A DNA stretch of 64,000 bases, from NCBI GenBank assembly GCA_902702965.1, contig CACRXP010000620.1, positions 58,078-122,077 of the forward strand, written 5' to 3'. A model generated the notes under the pieces. That model saw only the letters and a list, made by a program, of their open reading frames with translations. It ran no database searches and had not been told where the DNA came from. Positions 31,915 to 46,900 of the stretch are shown here, in pieces (positions within the stretch are counted from its first letter, which is position 1; every line of letters begins with the position of its first letter). This DNA comes from Spirometra erinaceieuropaei (Eukaryota; Platyhelminthes; Cestoda; Diphyllobothriidea; Diphyllobothriidae). The position numbers were made by a program, and so were the translations under genes.

Positions 31915-34900
31915 GTACGCACTGTGCTATGTTCTTACAGACCTGTTGAACCGCTTTTGAGATGTCTGAATGAGGGTCACGAAATGTTCTACAAAATTTG
32001 GTCTTGTAGGATTTTAAGTTTCTTCTCCTAGGGAAACCCAAGAGAGCTAGTGTAAGCAATATGGATCTTGTGGTCGGTGTCAAAGTAACATTGTACTTTC
32101 CCCAGAAGATACTTGATTGTGGGAACTATTTACGAATATATATTTTTGCTGCTAGAAATAAGCTTTCACACATGACCCTCTCCATAGTGGGTATTTTCTG
32201 TGTTATGTATTTTGAATAGCTTTCGTGGCCTAGTTTGTTTATTCCGCGAGATTAGTCATGCATGAAGACTACCATTGCAAGTAGGAACGGGTTATTTGGT
32301 TCCTGCCTGATAAACAGCGATGCCCAATGAAAAAAACTTCGCCTTTTGTCCTGTTATAGGGTGTCAGAGCTCCTGTTATCGGTGACGTTGGGTTCAGCCT
32401 GGGTGGAGGGGGTACCGTCCGCTTTGGTAGATTTCAGGATCCCAGAGCTGCTCTGCGCGCTCGTGCACAGAACAAGGTTGTAGTTCCACCGGATTCTGGA
32501 CTGTCGTCGCGCAAACCTGTACCGGCATCTACAGGCGGTCAAGTGCAAAAACAGGGGAGGTCGTATGAAGAATTGAAAGCCAAGCATCTTGCCGCTGGGA
32601 CGCTTTTTGAGGATGATGAGTTTCCCGCGATTGGTTCCTCCGTTTTCTACAGCCAACAGACTGCCGGTCTGTTCCAGTGGAAGCGACCGACGGTTCGTTT
32701 TACGTTTGTCCTAAACAGTTTTACTTATTATTTATGAACTGTATGGCTTTTGCGAAGGACTGAAAGCTCTCATTCCATTTCCTCACGCCAAGAACAAAAA
32801 TGTGCAGGCTCATCAAACTGTTCTCCAAGACGAACCAAAATTTTTCTATTAGTTAGCAATGTGTTTTGGGGTACGTTAATGTAAATGCCCCAACAACTAT
32901 GTACGGATGGTAGACGAAACTTTCCACAGAATGTCGACATTTTACTTTTGATTTAATTAAAATTTTGGGCCGCATTTTTCGTAACCACCTATCAGCGAAC
33001 AACTTGTCCGGCCTGAAGTTCATAGACTTTTCCATCACGGTTGGTTTGGCAGACTCCCTTTTATTTGCTCTCTAGGAACTATCTGCCAGCCCCAAGTTTG
33101 TAAGCGATGGAGTTAGCCGCTTCGACGTTGAACAGGGAGAGCTTGGTAAGTGCACTGTTTTGCAACTGTAAGCGGAATCTTTTCTGGTTGTTAACTTATT
33201 CATTTTATCTTTCATCCTACAGGTGACTGCTGGCTTCTTGCTGCAGTCGCAAACCTTTCGATGTACCAGGACCTTCTCTATCAGGTGGTACCACCCGACC
33301 AAAGCTTCGACAACGAATACTGTGGCATTTTCCGTTTTCATTTTTGGCACTTTGGCGAGTGGGTGGAGGTGGTTATCGACGACCGCCTGCCTACGAGAAA
33401 CAATCGACTAGTCTTCCTTCATTCGCACGATCAAGATGAATACTGGTCTGCCCTGCTAGAAAAAGCATATGCCAAGTACGTCTCTCCTTGTTTATTAAGT
33501 GATGATTTTAAAGTGAACAGGCGTGGAGCATTCTTTTTTAACCGAAACACTTTTTCTATTCAGTTTTCTATGCTAAATGGTTATATGCGTACGCAAACAG
33601 AGGTACGAGAACTGTTGGCCTTTATTATGTACAAAGCCCAACTTGCCTACCAACAGAAAGTACGTCGGTATTTTATCCACACTACGATATTCAGGTCTTA
33701 ACATTCTCTCGCTCCTACTCTTACTTCCATACTGTTTCATTGCACAGTGCATTTTATACCGAAATAGGCAGACTTGGCCTCATTTGCATTGAATTGAGGA
33801 CTTACGCTTGGCGATTTAGTGTATCGTCAAAGCAAGACGAAGTACACAACTTCCGGCCCGTTTGCCATCGTCAGCCAGCCATTATTTGCCTACCAAATGA
33901 GAATATTTGGATTCAAATAGGCTCTTGTTCAGTTGTTTTTTAAATCAACAGCTTCGTCAGTTGGACATTAGGTTCGTCTTACCGACTAAGATCGCAAATG
34001 GTGCACTAAATGACGTTAGGATGGCGTTTAGTGATCTAAATTTGCATTGTCTTATATGTGCTCTCCGTTGCCCTTTGAATGCAGCTTTTGAAGCTGCACA
34101 GACGGTTGTTTATTGGTGAGCAGTTAACAACAAGGTGATGTAATGGGCAAATTGCATATTTGCTTGAGTCATATTCTCCTTCATCAAACAACCATGCTCG
34201 GATAGGAGACGGAGAACACCCGAGATTTGGGCTCGAGTTAACTTTACCATTGAATCGAAAGCCTTTTGACCTAAGCCGTGGATTCATGCTCTGTTTGTCT
34301 GAGTAAATGGACCAACCTTGCCGCCTCTCATAAAGTAAAGCGCTCTTTACCAAAGCCTCCTAGTTTTAAATTTTAACTACACCGAATAAGTTTAACGCGT
34401 CTATCATTCGCACTCCGCTCACATCACGGCTGCATGATGTCGTCGTAATTTATTTGCGGACTACTTTAGAGATCTGTTATATTTCTTGTCGCTGCTTCGT
34501 GAATGCTAATCACGTCACACTAAATCCACGGCTAATTCTTCCAGTACTTTCTCCTCATCCCGTTGTTTTCTCATTATTGCTTTTCAATTATGAGAATTGG
34601 AGCTCGAACGAAAGCCGTATATCTCACTTTCAGACTGTTTGGATCGTATGAAGCCCTTAAGGGCGGTAGCACGGTCGAGGCCTTGGAAGACTTCACTGGT
34701 GGTCTAGCTGAATTCTACGATCTACGCGGAAAGCAGCCCCCTGATTTCAACAGAATATTGAACCATTGCTATGAAAAGAAGTCATTGATGGCCTGCTCCA
34801 TAAACGCCGACCCAAATGTCATCGAAGCGCGACAGAGTAACGGCCTTATTCGTGGCCACGCCTATTCAATCACAAAGATTGCAATGGTATGCATGTTTTG

Positions 34901-37900
34901 TTACGTTCTTGGTCGATCCCACGCGGTACTCACAGTAGGATTAGCAAGAGAGTACCTCAACAGCTGGCTCATTTAAACTGTGTCGAAACTAAGAATGCTT
35001 TTTAGGTAAATCAGTCACTAAATTAATGAACAAGGCCTTTAGCTAAACAAAAGAATTAGGAGTCCAGAAACACCCGTTTCCATCTATCACCATAAGGCCA
35101 ATCTAGATGCATTTCAAAGACTGGCCCAAATTTTATCATTATCAGCATCAAATGAACGCCCCAATTAATGATTAAGTTACACAGCTAAACGCCTTTTACT
35201 TGATTTCGGTCCCGATTAAGCGTCGAATTGTGATTGCTAGCACAAAGAGCAGCATGCAAACAAAAGCCTGTGAGGCTTTATAGCCAGGCTTCACACCAAC
35301 TAGGGATTGCACTTGTGTGACAAATTTAGATGCTCCATTTTGGAGAAGGGTACCTGGCGAAACCTCGGCCACTTGAGACATTAAGTCGTTCACCAGGTCT
35401 CTTTTACTGTCATACGGAAAATTTCCGATTTTTCTAATTTTATACTATCAAAGGACGTGACCCGGCCGAAATTCAGCATTTTCATTTCAAATAAAAAATT
35501 GCGTCCGAAGGGTCTGCGCCCATGTAATCCGCGTCCGGTTATGCCGTTTGTATGTAGGACCTGGATACCCAGTTAGTGCAATTTTTCCGTGGTGCCTACT
35601 ACAACGTACGGTCTGTACCGATTACTGTCGTCTTTCCATCCTCACTTACGGGGTCCAAAATGTGCACAAGTAGCCAAAAGTAACTGTTTGCAACACTAGG
35701 AATAAAAAATCCATCCGTGACGATCAAAATAACGCAGCGCGTCTGACTTACTAAACATAATAAAGGGTTCGATTGCGAAGTCAAATACCACAAAACGTGG
35801 GAGATCTTCTGTATAACCTAATACGAATTCAGTTAATTATTCTAGAAGGGCTGAACGCTTCCGCAAATACGCGACATCTGATGCCATTGTTTCATGCGCC
35901 TACGAATGTCACTGGCATCAATTGACTTTTGAAAAAAATATGCCTCTATCATCCTCTCTGACATTTATAGAGTCTTTTGAAATCTCTTACAACCTGATAT
36001 GGTTTAGGACTGCGTTCCTTTATTATGCACGAGGGCACACCATCGATTTGCACGACACTCCTCGTCAAACTTTGCGAGGGCGGGTTGTCTTATAACTTCA
36101 TGAGTGTTTAAAGTTTTCAGTGTAAGTCCAACCTCATGATTCTATTGACTCGAGATTTTCCACAACTGGGAGATTCCTTAATGCCTACTTTGACAAAGTC
36201 GTGGTAGTCTTTATTTTTGTTTTTAAGCACTCTTCTTCAAATTGCCCCTACAGAAAGTTAGATGCTCTTTAGTTTTCGGCGAAAAATTGAAAGAAATGAA
36301 CCTTCCACACAAGGAGACTTTTACAGGATAAAGAATTCATAAAAAATATTCTGCCTTAGCATGGAATTCATCAGGAACGCGTAACTGACATAGGCTTCGT
36401 GCTCAGGGTAAAATGAACAAAGCGAGCAGTAACCCTTTCCTTTGAATACCTGAAGAACAAATGTGGGCGATTTCTCTACCTTGTCATTAACCTCAAGAAT
36501 GAGCTGATAACTGGAAAATGGTATAAAGGACGCTTACTTTCTTCTTTGACCTTTAGGCCATATTTAGGAGTGGGGGAAAAGTTGACACAGCATTGAAATA
36601 GTACGTCCTTCTGAATCCACTATCGGCTTATGTTTAGTTTGACGCGTGCAAACTGGGTTTCCATTTAGTCGCACAAACCACAATTTAAATCTTCTGCAGG
36701 ACATTCAATGTTCTGGCTCTTCTCCACGTCTTCTTCAAGTAGTTCAACGGGTGATTTCATGACCTCTTATCTGATCCTCGACAGCGGACAGTTATGCAGA
36801 CCAGACCGTGCTGTGTGCAGGAGCGTTATTTTTGGTTGCGTTCTTTTTTGACTGTTTCCAATGTATTATGAAGTGGGATTCAGAGACAAACGTACTGGCT
36901 GTTTTTGGGTAGCAGCATTCAATTGCCTTGTCTAAATCTTGTAGTTTACACAAGGCAACCCGTCGCTGATACCTGCATGTTTATCCCATAATTACGCTCT
37001 CTTCTAGGCGGATTGATCGTTTTGTAGGCGTCCCACTGTGTGTCTTTGTTGCTGAAAAGCATCTTCACAACGAACGTGAAATCACCACCAATATCGGCCG
37101 CATTCTGTTTTGCCTAGTGATTTTGTTGATTTTTGTCCTACTTGCACTCAGTTTTGTGCTTGTTCGCGGCATTACCTTAACGGTCCGAACAATACAATGA
37201 AGCGCCGTTCACCTCTCAGTTTTATCCCACATATCCTCTGCACCTTTACAGGTAAACCTACCTCATGGCCAAGTTATGCTCATTCGAATTCGAAATCCGT
37301 GGGGTAACGAGGCTGAATGGAATGGTCGCTGGAGTGACCGGTCTGGAGAATGGCAATCGGTGTCGGATCAGACGAGACGTGATCTTGGCCTGACTTTCGA
37401 CGCCGACGGAGAATTTTGGTTTGTTTATTTGCGTAGAAACGTTAATTTGCTGCAACACAAAATGCACTTTTTCTCTGCCTGATTAGCGAAATAATGTCAA
37501 ATTATTTTATCAAGCCCCACTTACCGCGTTTTTGCGAAGACTAAACTCCAGTTTTCTAATGCGTCCTCCCAGGTATCATTGCCATTTGTGAATGTGTCGG
37601 AGTCTTTCGTATACATCTAAGCAATTCATCTTGGTCCCGCCTGTCTACAAAATGCGAGTCGCTCTATCTCAGGCAATTAGCCTTCCAGGCAGGAATTTCA
37701 ACCCGGCGTATTTTGAGTTTATCAAAGTTTCGCGCAATCATTTTTTGAACTAGAATACAATCAAGTTGTCTTAGAGGCCAAAAATACCCTTCATTTTCTT
37801 GATTCGCGCCCCTTAGCCCTATTTACACTCCGGATTGAGAATTCAGTGGATAGATTGCCATAAGGGAAGATGCCATTGCAGTTGTCCTCTGTGTATCTCT

Positions 37901-40900
37901 TGCTGTTTTAAAGGAAAAGTCTGTGATTTTCAGCAAATATTAGAACTTTCAAATACCGTAAAGCTCCGGCGAAGTAATTAGGCAGTCACGTCAGAAGACT
38001 GTGTGAACCTTCCGTAGAAAGGCCTACAACATTTAACCGACTATTGTGTTTTTATCAGAAGCGTTTCCAACAAAGGAGGAACGCCCTGGAATAGCTCTTT
38101 TTGGCTTCCTTGCTATCATCGGCCAGTAATTCCACATCTTTGCCTGCTGACGCACCTGAAGTTAGAACTCGCGTCGATCGATCACTGTGCGACGTCCTTT
38201 TTACCTAGGAGAAGATGCGACTGCTGGGACAAGAACTCTATTGGTCTGACTGCACTACAGACTCATATCATGTCACCTACGATCGGAAGTATTCATTCAC
38301 ATAGAAGTGACATGCACCAGTCTGTCTTGATTGCAGTGTGAGAATTGACGGGACTTGCCTTGTAGGTAACAGTTTGTAGCCCTAGCAGTTATTCGCATGG
38401 CTGAATACCTGCGACTTTAGTCATGTGACATGATTCCGCAGTGCAGGGCTGAAAGTATTGCCCGGCGGCACGCTGATTCGGCTTCCTACTCCGACCGCGT
38501 CAGCGAATGGGGGTGTGGTATCACTGGAAAATGGCAGATAAGTCCAGGCTGACAATTTCAGTGTCCGTTTTTATTTTTCACCAATTATTCTCGGCCACTG
38601 ATCACTAGTCAGTATGAAATTGCGTACATGGGCCGTAGGTCTTCATTCTCAAGACAAAACAGAGGTGCAGTTAGGCTAGATTGGTCTATTTCTGGCCGAC
38701 CGCTCTTGGTGTTATGCCATGGAGCGGGTCGAACCAGTAGTAATGAATGGCATCACAAGTACACGTAGGCAACCAGTCGGTACCACTGACTCGGAGTGCA
38801 GCGCGGCACTCTAGGAAAGTGGAGGCGTCGACGAGTGAGTCCCTCCAACATTCAGGGAGCCTATCACGTCACGACACGCAGCAAAAAGAAAGTTGCATGT
38901 CGGAAGACGCCTTGCCTTTGATACAGAATCCGAGTGGATGACCTTGCCACTAGGAGCATGGTCGCGGTTCGTAAGCGAATTCGACTCTGGGACCACCAAA
39001 GCGTGTGCGGCGCTATATCCATACTGCTTCCGACAGCCAACCTTGTTTTTTTTCCATTCAACGCGTCGGGTTAATAGGGCAATGATCCTCGAGATCTTTT
39101 CCTCTCTTCTAGTTCCGGAAACGGACCTTTCCGCTTTAAACATCAAGTGTTTGCCGAAGAATAGCCCCTTCGTGCTAAATCAACGAAAATCAAATAACCA
39201 TCACACTTTTTTGCGTCCTACTATTGATCAACCTACCTAAAAAAGCTAAATGAATATCAGGATGGTAGCTTGCCTCATTTACTAATACCAGGTATACATA
39301 CTCTACAGAACTGCAGTTCCAACCCGTTCTTTCAGGATGTCTATGTGGTATAAGATATGTTCTTGCCTTATCACACCTCAGGCATTCACCATGGCGAGCC
39401 TGAATTAGATATCTACAGTTCAGGTGTTCTAGAAATTATTGGTTTTGAAAATCATCCGATGACTGAAATACTTGAAAGTTGTGGTATGGATAGGACAGAA
39501 TATTGCCACGTTGGAAAAATTGGTCCTCCTAATACCAGCAGGTGCGATCGCGGTGTCTTTGCATAGCGCATACCATCAGCACTCTTCTCGAACATCTGCC
39601 CAAACATGGATGGAGCCTACATCATACTTCATGATCGAGATGCTCATCCCGTCCGGCGATCGCTTGTCACTCCTACTCAGTAATAAAAGTGGTTTGTTGG
39701 TCCAAACAACTTCACCTCATTAAGCGAACATTACATACACAGTCACACAACCCCATTCAAGTGACTTCATTTAGGATTTCCGCTCTATAACAGCACTTCC
39801 AGCAGTATTGATGCCATTAAGCCGTGTTTGTCCAGCATGCCTCTCACTGTACAGGTAGATTCTGGTAATCCACTGTCATACTGCAAGTCTCAAAAAATAC
39901 GAGTTCCTTACAACGCACAACTCAGAAAGTTTATGCAACAGGGCCACTATTCCCAGCCCACTGATAATAGTCGGTTGTTACGTGTCGTCCCAGTCATTGC
40001 ATAACAGTGCTTCCGGGTTAACGCACGCATTCGACTTTCCAATGCTTTTATTTGCCTACCATCCACAGCACAGTCGTCTCCCGCACTTTTTTCTTCGACG
40101 GATATCATGGTGATATCGAGAAAATAATTCTTTCATAGAGACAGCCAAATATTAACCCCTTGGCTTGTACGGACCACGCAATAAACTCGGCCATCTTGAA
40201 TGGGCCTGCGTGCTCGTCCCTTCGTGTTGTTGGGTCACTTTAAAAGTACATTCAGTCACTCGACGGCAACGGGAGATCCGTTCTTTGGCCGACCGTGTGT
40301 CGGCTATGCGACCTTGATTCTTTCGGTACCCGAGTATGTTTTTATCCTAAGTACTCACATGCGCGGAGTGCGTTCTTATTAATGCGAATGTGGCGGATAA
40401 AGAAACATATTTCATTGCGCGCTTGCCATGGGATTCTTTATGTCATACTGCTCTGTTGCATCGATCTAGAAATATTTATTGGTCTCCAGCAGTGATCCCT
40501 TGGCCATCGAGACTTTCACCTCTCCGGTGCGAAGTGAGGCATATTTTCAGACGGACGCCTTTGTAACTGCGCTTACGCATCTGTCCATCCAGTGGCCAGC
40601 TAGTCATCACCGGTCAGCCAGTCCGGCGGAGGAAGAGCAAATTAGTGCAAGTGACGCGAATACGTGCCGGCTTTGACGCATTGCCAATCATGAGTTGACT
40701 GTAGTCGTTCCAACTACGCAGGTGTTTCCTACAGCACCGCAACAGCCACCACTGACGCGTACTTTCAGGGCTAAGTTAAGGTCGCGTCAAGCGGGGTCTG
40801 ACGCTTACTACCGGTCGTGACCTTGACTGTTACACCGCGGTCGTCAGAACACGCCAGTATTTGGCCCGGAATCCTAGTTCCACTTGCACCTGAACACTTC

Positions 40901-43900
40901 TTCGAACGGCAGCCCCACAATTACCCTTCACTTTGTTCCTACGAGATCAATAGCGGTGCCTATTAGGAGTACGATGCGTGCGCTTATGTATGTCTGTAGC
41001 AGCGTGTGGGGAGCCTGCGTGTTTCTGTGCGTGCATACATCGCTTACGACGGTCAGTCCGTTCGCCTTTTCTCTTCTGGTACTATTGCGTACTTATACAT
41101 GCGTTTGCGCAAGCAACGCACCGCCAGGTTCTGGCCCGCCAATCGGATTTTTTAGCGGCTGCCTAACCCAGCAGTCGCTGCCAGATGCACTATCGTCTTT
41201 GCTGTCCGCACATCTACTGTCTGGTGTCTGTACTAGCACACCTAAAGTCGGCTCGGTGTGTTGATAGAGACCCTCTTGGCTTTTCGTGGGTATCGATTAC
41301 GCCCACAGACTCTCAGTCCTTTTTGTGCGTGATTTCATGTGAAACATGGTTAAGAATAGTCTGGGCGTTTGTCATTTGATTCGGTTGCGTGTGCCTGATC
41401 GACTTTTTCGTCGCTTGATTCCACTTTTTTGCTTAGATAACCCTTGTTTAGCATTGATGCGTCTTGGCACTATTGATGTTATCAGAACAGATCGCTCTCA
41501 TTTTTAACGATATCGCATGCACAAGATCAATATCTAACAAAACCACGACCTTTGGTAGTGCCTAAAATATTTGCTTCGCTGCATCAAAGGCCAAAAATTT
41601 AATTGGGTCCCAACCTCCCTGCCCACTTGTCTCCTAATAATTATGGAAAGTGCTGAAAAGATCTGTTACTTGTGGGATAATTTCGTCACTATCCGCATGT
41701 GATTGGGTCAGTTTCCGTCTATTTCACTGAATGCCGTCATTGTTAACACAGGTGAAGTGCGACCTCGGAAGTAAGTGGCATGCTGTAATCAACATCAGAA
41801 AGCCTAATCGCTATTTTGTCAGTAAACCCTGTTCATTCCTACAAGAATAGACTTAAACCGACTCACTGACTCTGAAACATGTATTATTAAAATGAGCGGC
41901 GAGGGTAACGAGCAGGCAGCCAAATACTAGACTGAACTTTTACTAGGGCATGATCTCAAGGTGAGTATCGAGAGCCAAGCGAGTATATCGAGACAGCGCT
42001 GTTTTGGCTTATTTAACCCTCACTCAATTGATCATAAGTCGCACCACCACTTAGCCCAGAAACGCAGACATAAGTACACACCTGGTGTGGACTGGTGGTT
42101 TTTCGATATCCGCCTTCTGTATATAATTGTCAATAGAAGGAATTTTCAGTTGCCATTCAGTGACTGCAAATCGTTCCACCCATGTGTGTGTGGAACTTGG
42201 CGGACCGGATCTCATTTGCCCTTGCTAACTTTGGATGAGAAAAGGCGGGTGGACCGGTGCTCATAACACAAACCGGTTTGAGCCATTTATTACGGACGAC
42301 GTTATCGGCTACTCGTCTGGGACGAATGTTTCCTCCTGCATTGGTGCGCCCATCTGTACTCTGTGTGTATGGTCTTACAGAACCGTCAACCCATTTTATT
42401 TATTTCAAGCTGATGAAAAAGAGTGGTGGCCAGACAACTTGCAGTATAATCAGCTTTAACTGAATATCGGGTTCTTAGCTGCTCGCACCGCTGATCCCTC
42501 CTTTTAGGCCGTTATATACAAATGAGACTGAGACAGAAATTTCTGGCTTATTAGCCGTCCTCAGCCAACCACACCTAACTCCAGGTTTGAACAGTCTGGG
42601 ATTCGATCCGAGCTTCTTTGGCCATCGAAAGTTTTTAGGTCAAACACTCTACCACTGAGCCATGGGCTCCTTACCCTGTCGGATGCGATCGGTAATACTA
42701 AGTACTGTGGGAGTTCGTTCACTGATCAGGTTACGCTCTGGTCGCTATGTGACCGCCGCTTGCGATGGCTCTTGAGCGAGGCCCAAGGCGCAACGGGACG
42801 AGCAGGTCCCGTAACCTGATCGGTGAACGCACCCCCACCATATGCATGCATGCATGTATGTGGTTCAGACACCCCACCCTACCGAATGCCGCAATTTCGC
42901 GCGGTTTAAACGATCAAACCCTCGTGGTATCAGTCTCACTGGATACTGCTTTTCCGCTCCACCGCTGAATATCATATCCGGACATTTAGTGTATTTGCAT
43001 CCCACACAGCTTTTGTAGGCCACCGCTAACATACTCCATCCATCAATGTGATTGCGTTTCTGAGGCGAAATTCCTAGCTGGGTTATTTTTGAGGGTTAGA
43101 TTAATGACCAAGACAAATTGCACAGCCCGCTCACTCGTTAGTCTAGTCTTGCGACACTCAGTGAACTGTGCCCATCTCATGTGTTGGGTCACTGCTTAGG
43201 ACCACACACCTCACCAGCCTATACTCAAAACCCATCTCAGCGCCTACTTTCCGCACCCTTTTAGCTGACCTTCATCAAACCGAAGTCGCCCGATAGTCAC
43301 TATGCCTAAATGTGCTTCGTCAACCTTCGCGTTGTTCCTGTTTATTTACATCCTCTGGTTTGGCCGTCATTGCTGTCCGCGCTAAATCACAGCCGCCATT
43401 TTTTTACCCTTTTGGTTGACCTTAGTATGTTTGAGGTCGTAGGAAAGTGACCTCATTTGTGTTTAATCGACGATGCCATTGCGAGCGTCTTCGCGTGCCG
43501 ATAGCCGTGCTTCGACTGACCCTTCATCCACTGCGGCCTGACGGATCACATTATTTCAGACCCGTAAGGCTTCAGCTTAGTTGCAAGTTAGCTATTACGA
43601 TCCGCCTTTATAAGCCTGTTCGCCGCACCGCCCTACCTTTATTTAGGACGTCTTTGGGCCACAAACCGCCATTTCTTTGGAAACCCTGAAATTGACGTTA
43701 TAAAACTTGGGCCAATTGAGAAACCTTAATTTCGAAAACTTCATGTTATGTCGCTCCAAGAGTAGACGGAACTCTGTTGCCGATACCATTAGCCAGAAAA
43801 GATCTCGACACTAAATAAGTTCTGACCTGGATGGTTCCCAATGAACAAAAAATTCAGTCCGGTGAAGACATCCAAGTAGTCTTAATTTGTGATCATCTTG

Positions 43901-46900
43901 ATGACAAATAAGTAGCTTGCCTGCAGTTTTGAATCCGTGTACTTGGTGGTAGTATTCAGCCAGTATCTGCGCACGTCATGAATATCAATGCCTGCCGATT
44001 CTGGCAACGCACTTTCCGGACTCGAATTTCCTGCGTGCTCACTCCAACACGGCCAACGCATGCCTCCCTGAATGATCTTGTCAGCATGACTTATCATAGC
44101 ACAGGAAGCCTGTGCTACATGTCATAAGGCTCATTGAGAACCAGGAATTAATTGCCGCCATTGGGTATATAAAAGTCAAAATATGTGTTACTAATTTGTA
44201 TCCGTCTTTAGTGAAATGTCTCTTACTTAGTCCGCATCTCAGGACATTACGACAGCGATCAAAATCCAAAATTAGTGCATTTACACTGCGATTACGTGTG
44301 TTTGGCTACCTGTCCCCAGGCTTCGTCACTACGACTCATTAGCTCCCGCAGGCCCCATCTACCCTTCATGGAATTTGGAACAATATCCATGAATGTCCTG
44401 GCTTTCGATTTTTCGAGTGTGTTTATCAACAGCCAATACTGTCCCGCAATCTCCTGTGCAGTTTTTACTAATATGGACTTTTATTACCCCCAAATAATTG
44501 TCGCATACCTCAACGCAATATCTGGACATGTAAGCATGACCCAGTTGTTAGAGCTGTTAATTCGAATGCTGGATGATCAACTGACCGCAAATAAGGTCTC
44601 ATGTTAACGTCTATCGACGCGGGACTACTGCGGGAGTCGTCCGTGATCCCTCAACTTTCTCACTAAAACGTCGCTGTTGATTCTGCACTCTTTGCAGGAA
44701 ACAAGAGAACTTTCGGTTAACATTCCGTAGACATGAGCATTGTCTGACTGGGGCATCAGCTGTTTTTTAGACTACGGAATCCGACCAACTCCCACAATTG
44801 TACAGTAGATCTGCAGTCCATGAAATTTTAACTGGAATTCTGAAATGTGTATTCAATTCGAAAAGATTACTTAAGTTGGGTTATAATAATTGGCGTACAA
44901 CAGAATCCCAAGGCATTTCAGCCACATCGGAAGGCCGGTTTTTGAGTGAGATTCCTTCCGGCCGCCTGCATAAAATACACTCCGTAAGAATGATTACTTG
45001 AGTAGTATGGATTTTTCGCACAGATTTTCGGTGCTCTTATAAAGTCAAGCATTCTTCATAGAAAACATCCGAAAACACTCTTTTTTGCACTCATTCAGTA
45101 ACAAATTTCGTCTTCTTTAAACTCAATACTTGAAAGAAGGGCATTTTTCGGTTTAAAAAACTTCCGAAAAATCCTGAATCCCACTCGTCGTTACATTCGC
45201 ATTTAGGATTTACGAACTACAAACTGTATACTTTTCGCATACGAATAATCAGAAATTTCTATACTCTCTTAAGACGATATCATACGGGGCTCATGAAACG
45301 TTTCAGTGGATGTGGGCCAGTTGTCCACTTTATAAACAGCATTGGCAAACGTCCTGATCTCGTGCTGTTTGATTAGGCATTTCACCGCTAACATTCCATG
45401 ATATAGTACATCTGGATCTAACTAGCTTCTAGTTTTAACTTACACGTTATTCCCGTCATAATGGTGTACCAAATATGCGGTATTTGTTCCTAGGATGTGT
45501 TATGACGACTTTGTGCGGGAGTTCGAGAAGCTGGAAATTTGCCACCTTGGTCCTCAATCGCTGGATAGCGGTCCAGGGTCAGATCGAATTACTTTCCAGA
45601 TGACAGTCGAGCATGGCACTTGGCAGCCTGGTGTCAACGCTGGCGGCTGTCGAAACTTCTTAGGTGAGTTGACCCCCTTCTAGGCCCTAATAGTCAAAGT
45701 GTGATTATCACCTTTTTGGCAGAAAATACTTGTTTGCCAGGTACTTGAGCCCTTACCGCAGTGTCTTCACCGGAGAAGGGAAGAATGCCTAAATCCTATA
45801 ATAGAACCAGAAGTGCAGCGTATTTTCTTTTGATTTCATTAGTAGTCCAAACCTAGAGCATCCCCTTATAAATGGTTGTTTCCCAATGAAATAAAAGTTG
45901 CCACATTTTTGTTTACATACATCCGTTTGCTTCCCATCTTTCTTCCATTGTACGCTGCTTTTGTCAGATACCTTCTGGACCAATCCGCAGTACCGAGTGC
46001 AGGTACAAGACGCCGATGAAAATGACAACGAGGACAAAGGCACCTTGATTATCGGCTTAATGCAAAAGGACCGTAGAAAGATGCGGAAGCAGGGGATGGA
46101 ACTCCTCACAATAGGTTTTATGGTCTACGCCGTAAGTTGTCTGTAGATCATACCTGCCGTCTATCGCTTTGCAAGCTACATTTGCTATCACACTTTCTTC
46201 CAATGAAAAGTAATTACGATGAAACTCGGTGGCAACTGTGTAGCGTAATATTGATCTTGAAGCAAAAGGCTTTCGGTGCCCGTTGAGTGCTTGACTGTTT
46301 GCTGCCTTAAATTACAGGACCAAACCGCATCCCTTTGCTATTCTAAGCCGTTAAGTGCAAATATTCTATTTGCTGCTACTCTTGTTGCACGCCAGTTTGT
46401 CCCCTGCAGACGACGAGGTTCTTCACTGTTCTGCAATGGGCTCAGGGTGATCTGTGAAGCGGACTTCCGTTCCGGCCTTTACCTCACTCCACTCTAACAC
46501 CCCACGTGTTCTAGGGGCAAGATAGAGCTGAGGTAGCTGAATGTGGGCTTGGACAAATTGTCTGACAGAATTGAATAGCTTATCTACACGAACTACACGG
46601 GACCCTGATCCTTTTCTGCACACAAACCCGACTTCAAAAAAATGGCGTGTCGAATCTCACATGGGTGAATGTCATGAAGGCCGTTTAATGGGCGCCATTG
46701 CAGCCTGACCGGCAGCGCTGAGTAGTTTCGGGCTTCCCTGTCATCTGAAAACTTTTCAGGCCCGTTCGGTTGTTTATGTCTTGGAAACAAAACGCTGAAT
46801 CAAGCCAACTCTCATCCCTCAGTCATGTGCCAGTGGCCTGGACGAGTCAACATCTATTCTTTCTGAAGTATTGTGAGCGCAGCCAGTAAAAAAGCGCGTT

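Larger units (their letters stand above)
37419..45493 (+). other. Calpain intron 6, repeat-bearing
   Basis: An 8.1-kb intron holding an inverted SINE pair (42528-42845) and a copy of the foldback-type repeat (44815-45310). Several plus-strand frames (for example 38893-39240, 40884-41264, 44275-44607) have no recognisable product. Confidence 0.7.

Noticed and set aside
44275..44607. Possible RT motif ([10 protein letters not shown])
   Set aside because: The ten residues resemble a LINE motif A region, but nothing before or after supports a reverse transcriptase.
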